This document shows positions 12,914 through 16,735 of a stretch of 16,735 nucleotides of DNA, piece by piece (positions within the stretch are counted from its first letter, which is position 1; each line of letters opens with the position of its first letter). The stretch is from DAOTUL01 sp034437435 (GTDB lineage: Bacteria; Chloroflexota; Anaerolineae; Aggregatilineales; Phototrophicaceae): assembly GCA_964417785.1 (NCBI GenBank), contig CAYQJO010000081.1:1-16735 (forward strand). The letters run 5' to 3'. Below the pieces are notes generated by a model. It had not been told where the DNA came from. It saw nothing but the letters and a program-made list of their open reading frames with translations, and did not search any database. Made by a program: the position numbers and the translations under genes.

Positions 12914-14662
12914 CTAGCTCCGCGTAGGGTGAGGTTCTTCTGCCGGTCGGATGTCTTGAAGATTGGCCTGAAGATACTGGCGGCCATTCCAGTCGTTGAT
13001 CTCCAGCGTGAATGCCATATCAATGCGCTCTGGCATATCGTGAACCCAGTCACCCAGGCCAAAGCCAATCGCATCCAGGGGTGGCTGGCTGGCGCGTGAG
13101 ATTTTGAGCTTCAGGTGACGATTATCACGCCCCACCGTGCGGTATTCTGCGACGTGGGCGTTGCGTACCATCAAAACTGGGGCCGGGTTGCCGCTGCCAC
13201 AGGGTTCGAGCATCGCCAGATCATTCACCAGATTTTCCGTCAGGGTGTGGATGTCTAACTCGGCGTCGATTTCAAGCGTTGGCTTGAGTTGTTGGCCGTC
13301 GAGTGTGGATTGGGCCAGAGTGGTCAGCCGTTCGCGCAGGGCGTCAATATTCTCATTGATTACGGTGAATCCGGCGGCCAGGGCGTGTCCGCCATGACGC
13401 ACCAGCAGATCGGCGCATTCATCCAGGGCATGGGTGATGTCGAACTGGGGAATGCTGCGGCAGGAAGCACGGCTCTCGGTCTTGCCATGTTCCATGACGA
13501 TGGCCGGGCGAAAGAACTCCTCGGTCAGGCGTCCGGCGACCAATCCAACAATCCCCGGCTGAAAGCTGTCGTGACCAGCGAAGATCAAGGGTAGATCGTC
13601 GTCGACCAACTGCTCACGCACCCGTTCATGGGCCTCGCGGGTGATGGCCTGACGTTCGGTGTTCAGTTCCTGAAGCTTCTCCGCCCATTTGCGGGCCTCG
13701 GTCAGGCTGCGCGACGAAAGCAGCCGGTAGGCGATCATGGCGTCGTCCAGGCGTCCGGCGGCGTTGATGCGCGGTCCCAGGACGTAGCCGACGGTGGTCG
13801 CTGTTACCTCACCGGGTTTAATCCCGGCGACATCCAGCAGCGCACGGATGCCAGGGCGTTCGGCCTTGTTCAGGACTTCCAGCCCACGCCGGACGAATGT
13901 CCGGTTCTCCAGACGATCCAGCGGCATGAGGTCAGCGATTGTCCCTAGCGCCACCAGATCGCTCAGGTCTTCGATGCGGAGTTGGCCGCTGCCGATGCGG
14001 TTGCGATCCCGACCGTTCTTGCGGCCATTGCGCTGCTCAGCCATCATCAACGCCTGGACCAGCTTGAAGGCCACACCGACTCCGGCCAGCATGTCTTCCG
14101 GGTAGCCCTCGCGCTTGCAATTGATTACAGCGTCAGCCTGTGGCAGTTCATGGCCGAGGGAGTGGTGGTCGGTCACGATAATGTCCAACCCGGCGGCCTT
14201 GCCCACTTGTATTTCTTCGATTGAGCGAATGCCGCAGTCTACCGTGACGATCAGGCGGACCCCGGCGGCGGCCATTTCTTCCAGTGCGGGAATGTTCAGG
14301 CCGTAGCCTTCTTCGGCGCGGTTGGGAATGTAGGGGCGGACATTGGCGTTCATTGCCTGAAGAGCCTGGACGAGCAGTGTAGTCGAGGTCACCCCGTCGG
14401 CGTCGAAGTCACCGTAGACGACGATGGGTTCGCTGCGCTGGATGGCGTTACGGATGCGCCCGACAGCCTGCTCCATGTCGGCCATGTCGAACGGAGAATG
14501 CACGACTCGTTTGCCGTAAAGGAAAGCTTCTGCTGTACGTGGATCATCCAATCCCCGGTTGACGAGGATTTGAGTCACGATAGGATTGATCCCGCGAAAC
14601 TGACGCTTGATCTCCGGATCGACCGGCGGGGCAATGCGCCAGCTTTTTGCCAACATAGACAT
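12914..14662 (-). CDS. recJ: Single-stranded-DNA-specific exonuclease RecJ
   Basis: A complete 582-residue DHH-superfamily 5'-3' exonuclease used in recombination and mismatch or base excision repair. The DHH domain has VVYGDFDADGVTST (D85, D87, D89), VTVDCGI (D142) and VTDHHSLG (D165, H166, H167), which bind the catalytic manganese ions. The DHHA1 domain has RHGGHALAAGFT (422-433), and a C-terminal OB-like region runs from GSGNPAPVLMVRNA (489-502) to INDWNGRQYLQANLQDIRP. The length is typical of the family core, without the long C-terminal extensions some RecJ proteins carry. The start at 14662 (MSMLAKSWRI) has only a weak GG-containing ribosome site; a second ATG two codons on (14656) is possible. 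It is divergent from fmt across 67 bases and probably co-transcribed with the DUF1385 gene downstream. With mutS in the same window, two repair genes lie close together but in separate transcripts. Confidence 0.97.
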   Translation of the reverse strand: MSMLAKSWRIAPPVDPEIKRQFRGINPIVTQILVNRGLDDPRTAEAFLYGKRVVHSPFDMADMEQAVGRIRNAIQRSEPIVVYGDFDADGVTSTTLLVQALQAMNANVRPYIPNRAEEGYGLNIPALEEMAAAGVRLIVTVDCGIRSIEEIQVGKAAGLDIIVTDHHSLGHELPQADAVINCKREGYPEDMLAGVGVAFKLVQALMMAEQRNGRKNGRDRNRIGSGQLRIEDLSDLVALGTIADLMPLDRLENRTFVRRGLEVLNKAERPGIRALLDVAGIKPGEVTATTVGYVLGPRINAAGRLDDAMIAYRLLSSRSLTEARKWAEKLQELNTERQAITREAHERVREQLVDDDLPLIFAGHDSFQPGIVGLVAGRLTEEFFRPAIVMEHGKTESRASCRSIPQFDITHALDECADLLVRHGGHALAAGFTVINENIDALRERLTTLAQSTLDGQQLKPTLEIDAELDIHTLTENLVNDLAMLEPCGSGNPAPVLMVRNAHVAEYRTVGRDNRHLKLKISRASQPPLDAIGFGLGDWVHDMPERIDMAFTLEINDWNGRQYLQANLQDIRPAEEPHPTRS

Positions 14663-14729
14663 TATCCGAGCCTGTGCTTACAATAAGATTTCGATAGTAC
14701 CATCATACTGATACCGCAGAAAGTCTCAT
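14663..14729. promoter_or_regulatory. Divergent intergenic region between recJ and fmt
   Basis: This AT-richer 67-base spacer must hold both promoters. The best + strand pair I find is TTACAA (14678-14683) and CATCAT (14701-14706), spaced by 17 bases, but both hexamers are poor. AGAAAG (14718-14723) is a weak ribosome site for fmt. No convincing minus-strand promoter or operator dyad is visible. Confidence 0.35.
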
Positions 14730-15683
14730 ATGGCAAAAATCGTGTTTATGGGTACACCGGATTTCGCCATCCCGACGCTTAAAGCATTGATGGCGCATCA
14801 TGACGTCATCGGCGTTGTCACGCAGCCAGACCGCCCGGCAGGTCGGCGCGGTGATCTCAAACCGCCGCCGGTTAAACTTCTGGCACAGGAGAACGGTATT
14901 CCGGTGTTCCAACCGGAGAAGGTCAGGCGCAAAGCCGCTATCGAAGAGTTGAAACAATGGCAGCCGGATGTGTATGTGGTGGCCGCTTTCGGCCAGATTC
15001 TACCACAGACGGTGCTGGATATACCGCCGTATGGCTCCATCAATGTGCATGCGTCGCTGCTGCCGCGCTGGCGCGGTGCCGCTCCGATCCAGGCAGCGGT
15101 CCGGGCTGGCGATGCGGAGACCGGCGTTACGATCATGAGAATGGACGCGGGGCTGGATACCGGCCCGATGCTCTCTGTCGGTAAGGTGCTGATCGAGCCG
15201 GATGAGACCGGGCAGACCCTCCATGATAAGCTGGCCGACCTGGGTGCGGACCTGCTGGTGAACACGCTGCCCGGTTATCTGAGCGGCGCGATCCAGCCAA
15301 AGCCGCAGCCAGAGGAAGGCGTCACCTACGCGCCGCAGATCAAGAAAGAAGAAGGCTTGATCGACTGGACTGCCAGCGCTGAGGAGATCGAGCGGCTGGT
15401 GCGGGCCTTTACGCCCTGGCCGGGTACATTCACCTACTGGAACGGTAAGCAGCTAAAGCTCCATGCCGGGGAAGTTATTCCGCCGGTGACTTTGCCATTC
15501 CGGGGCGAAGCTGATAGTGCAAAACCCGGTCAGGTGGTCGAGGCCAGCGGGCAAATCGCCATCGCCACCGATGATGGTCTTTATTATCCGCTGCGGGTCC
15601 AGCTTGCCGGTAAAAACGTCGTGAGTATTGACGATTTCGTGCGCGGGTACGATGATTTTGTCGGTTCGACGCTGGGGGCGTGA
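14730..15683 (+). CDS. fmt: Methionyl-tRNA formyltransferase
   Basis: A complete 317-residue enzyme that transfers a formyl group from 10-formyl-tetrahydrofolate to Met-tRNA(fMet) for translation initiation. The N-terminal Rossmann-like catalytic domain begins IVFMGTPDFAIPTL (4-17) and has the catalytic set N105, H107 (INVHASLLPRWRGAAPIQ) and D143 (MDAGLDTGPM). The 30s-40s loop RPAGRRGDLKPPPVK, which contacts the tRNA acceptor stem, is present. A linker and C-terminal OB-fold tRNA-binding domain occupy about 205-317. The length is normal for the family. The usual neighbour def (peptide deformylase) is not in the window. The ATG at 14730 is the only sensible start. A membrane-protein gene follows after 45 bases on the same strand. 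Confidence 0.97.
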   Translation: MAKIVFMGTPDFAIPTLKALMAHHDVIGVVTQPDRPAGRRGDLKPPPVKLLAQENGIPVFQPEKVRRKAAIEELKQWQPDVYVVAAFGQILPQTVLDIPPYGSINVHASLLPRWRGAAPIQAAVRAGDAETGVTIMRMDAGLDTGPMLSVGKVLIEPDETGQTLHDKLADLGADLLVNTLPGYLSGAIQPKPQPEEGVTYAPQIKKEEGLIDWTASAEEIERLVRAFTPWPGTFTYWNGKQLKLHAGEVIPPVTLPFRGEADSAKPGQVVEASGQIAIATDDGLYYPLRVQLAGKNVVSIDDFVRGYDDFVGSTLGA

Positions 15684-15715
15684 GGAAACGCCGGTCGAAC
15701 CGTGTAGTACCTGTT

Positions 15716-15720
15716 GGAGG
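15716..15720 (+). promoter_or_regulatory. Ribosome binding site deciding a TTG start
   Basis: GGAGG at 15716-15720 is a full Shine-Dalgarno core, 8 bases before the TTG at 15729. A TTG at 15714 in the same frame overlaps this site and so cannot be its start. No ATG or GTG lies nearby in frame; the first in-frame ATG is at about codon 77, well inside the family domain. Confidence 0.75.
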
Positions 15721-15728
15721 TTCTTCAT

Positions 15729-16733
15729 TTGAGACGTTGGCAAATCGGCCTGCTGGGGGTTGTGGTCAGCCTGTTGGCGGCTGTTTTTATCGTGAACGAG
15801 ATCGACCTGGACCTGCTGGGTGATGCTTTGCGGCGGGCGCGGTTTGTTTATGTGATTCCGTGTATTTTGCTGCTGCTGGCCGGTTTGGTCACACGGGCGC
15901 TGCGCTGGCGCTTGCTGCTCAGCGGTGGTCTGCCGCTGGACCGGGCCTTTCATATCATGAATGTGGCCTATCTGGTCAACGGTGTGCTGCCGCTGCGGAT
16001 CGGTGAGATGGCCCGTATTTATCTGGCGACACGGGTGCATCCGCCAGTGCCGGTGTTGAAGACGACCAGCACCATCATCGTTGAGCGTCTGCTGGATTTG
16101 CTCTCGGTGGTGCTGATGATGGCGTTTGCACTGGTCGCCGGGCCGGTACCCGACGAACTCCGTGCGACCGGCGCGTTTTTCGGTATGGTCGGTTTTTTCG
16201 GGTTTTTGTTTCTGGTGTTTCTGGCGCGGCAGCGGTCGCTGGCGCACCGACTGCTGATGTGGATTATAGATATGCTGCCGTTCTTGAAGCGACTCAATCT
16301 CAGCGTGTGGCTCGGCCATTTTCTCGACGGTTTGCTGCCACTGACTCAACTGCGGACGTTGCTGGCGGCGTTGGGTTGGAGTGCGGTCAGTTGGGGGTTG
16401 TCGGTTGCGGCGGGATTTGTGCTGATGTACACCTTTTACGATGAGGCCAGTCTGGTTGCGACCTGTTTGTATATCCCGGCGGTGGCCTTCGCCATCGCTG
16501 TCCCGGCAGTACCCGGCAACGTGGGGACGTATGAACTGTCGATACTGCTGGCGCTCGGTGCGGTTGGTTATGGTGAGCCGGAGACGGTGGCGGTGGCTTT
16601 TGCTGTGCTGGTCCATGCGACGAATGTAGCTGTCCATGCAATAACGGGCGTGGTTGGATTTATCCAGGAGGGGATTTCATTGCAGCAACTCATGCGCGAG
16701 ACGCGAGCGACGGCATCAACGACCACCCGCTGA
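15729..16733 (+). CDS. Flippase-like membrane protein (UPF0104 / lysylphosphatidylglycerol synthase TM family)
   Basis: A 334-residue polytopic membrane protein beginning at a TTG codon (MRRWQIGLLGVVVSL). About eight hydrophobic segments can be seen, including 7-23, 39-55, 118-138, 146-166, 211-234, 243-262, 268-285 and 287-310. Family motifs are AYLVNGVLPLRIGEMARIYLA (80-100) and VPAVPGNVGTYELSILLAL (258-276), which mark the TM domain shared by MprF and AglD-like proteins. The C-terminal synthase domain of MprF is absent, so this is the flippase-like half alone. Such proteins are thought to move or help transfer lipid-linked groups; the actual lipid here is unknown. It follows fmt by 45 bases and is probably in the same transcript. 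The C-terminal tail is short, polar and Thr-rich. Confidence 0.88.
   Translation: MRRWQIGLLGVVVSLLAAVFIVNEIDLDLLGDALRRARFVYVIPCILLLLAGLVTRALRWRLLLSGGLPLDRAFHIMNVAYLVNGVLPLRIGEMARIYLATRVHPPVPVLKTTSTIIVERLLDLLSVVLMMAFALVAGPVPDELRATGAFFGMVGFFGFLFLVFLARQRSLAHRLLMWIIDMLPFLKRLNLSVWLGHFLDGLLPLTQLRTLLAALGWSAVSWGLSVAAGFVLMYTFYDEASLVATCLYIPAVAFAIAVPAVPGNVGTYELSILLALGAVGYGEPETVAVAFAVLVHATNVAVHAITGVVGFIQEGISLQQLMRETRATASTTTR
16666..16673 (+). promoter_or_regulatory. Strong internal Shine-Dalgarno near the right edge
   Basis: AGGAGGGG (16666-16673) lies inside the end of the flippase-like gene. A TTG at 16680 is in the same frame as that gene and would give only 17 codons. An ATT at 16679, five bases after the site, opens another frame that stays open to the window edge (IAATHARDASDGINDHPLK). 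It may mark an overlapping next gene or be chance. Confidence 0.25.
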
Positions 16734-16735
16734 AG

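Noticed and set aside
15453..16637. Long minus-strand open frame (394 codons) opposite the flippase-like gene
   Set aside because: Its product is extremely rich in Gln, Arg and His with no motif. That is the usual artefact of reading antisense to a Leu/Val/Ala-rich membrane protein, and the + strand gene has family motifs and a ribosome site.
1..16735. CRISPR arrays, tRNA or rRNA genes, insertion sequences, attachment sites
   Set aside because: I looked for regularly spaced repeats, cloverleaf-like spacers, transposase motifs and terminal inverted repeats in intergenic stretches and saw none. All spacers are under about 110 bases.

Overview
The window is a gene-dense stretch of bacterial chromosome with housekeeping genes on both strands and no phage, insertion sequence, CRISPR array, tRNA or rRNA that I could see. 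The mix of a CpXC-domain protein, a DUF1385 (YqhQ-type) membrane protein, a soluble GAF/PAS histidine kinase and secreted glycan-active proteins, together with moderately GC-rich codon use, suggests a Chloroflexota (Anaerolineae-like) bacterium. That assignment is inference from gene content, not from a phylogenetic marker.

Left part (1-5761). The 3' end of an extracellular jelly-roll type protein (+) meets a secreted clan-A glycoside hydrolase (-) tail to tail at a strong bidirectional hairpin terminator. Upstream of the hydrolase, on the same strand, is a tight three-gene unit transcribed in the order ROK-family sugar kinase-like protein, GAF-PAS histidine kinase, CpXC protein, with gaps of 9 and 13 bases. 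The hydrolase has its own leader and a plausible extended -10 promoter. The ROK protein lacks the cysteine zinc site of its family.

Middle (5762-11668). Divergent from the ROK gene is mutS (mismatch recognition, complete, with a beta-clamp motif). It is followed after 95 bases by a sulfur pair: a CstB-like fusion of persulfide dioxygenase, degenerate rhodanese and active rhodanese, and, 5 bases later, a SulP anion transporter with a STAS domain. Together they look like a persulfide/sulfide detoxification module whose oxyanion product or substrate may cross the membrane through the SulP protein.

Right part (11669-16735). A short spacer with a possible decayed lipoprotein leader separates SulP from the convergent recJ-DUF1385 pair (-). 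Divergent from recJ is fmt (initiator tRNA formylation), followed by a flippase-like integral membrane protein (UPF0104/LPG-synthase TM family) that probably starts at a TTG. The right edge cuts off just after its stop.

No gene-free stretch exceeds about 110 bases. I do not see a convincing new multi-gene system. The best leads are the CstB-SulP pair with a candidate operator, the zinc-less ROK protein in an operon with an orphan soluble histidine kinase and a CpXC protein, and the lipoprotein-leader relic.
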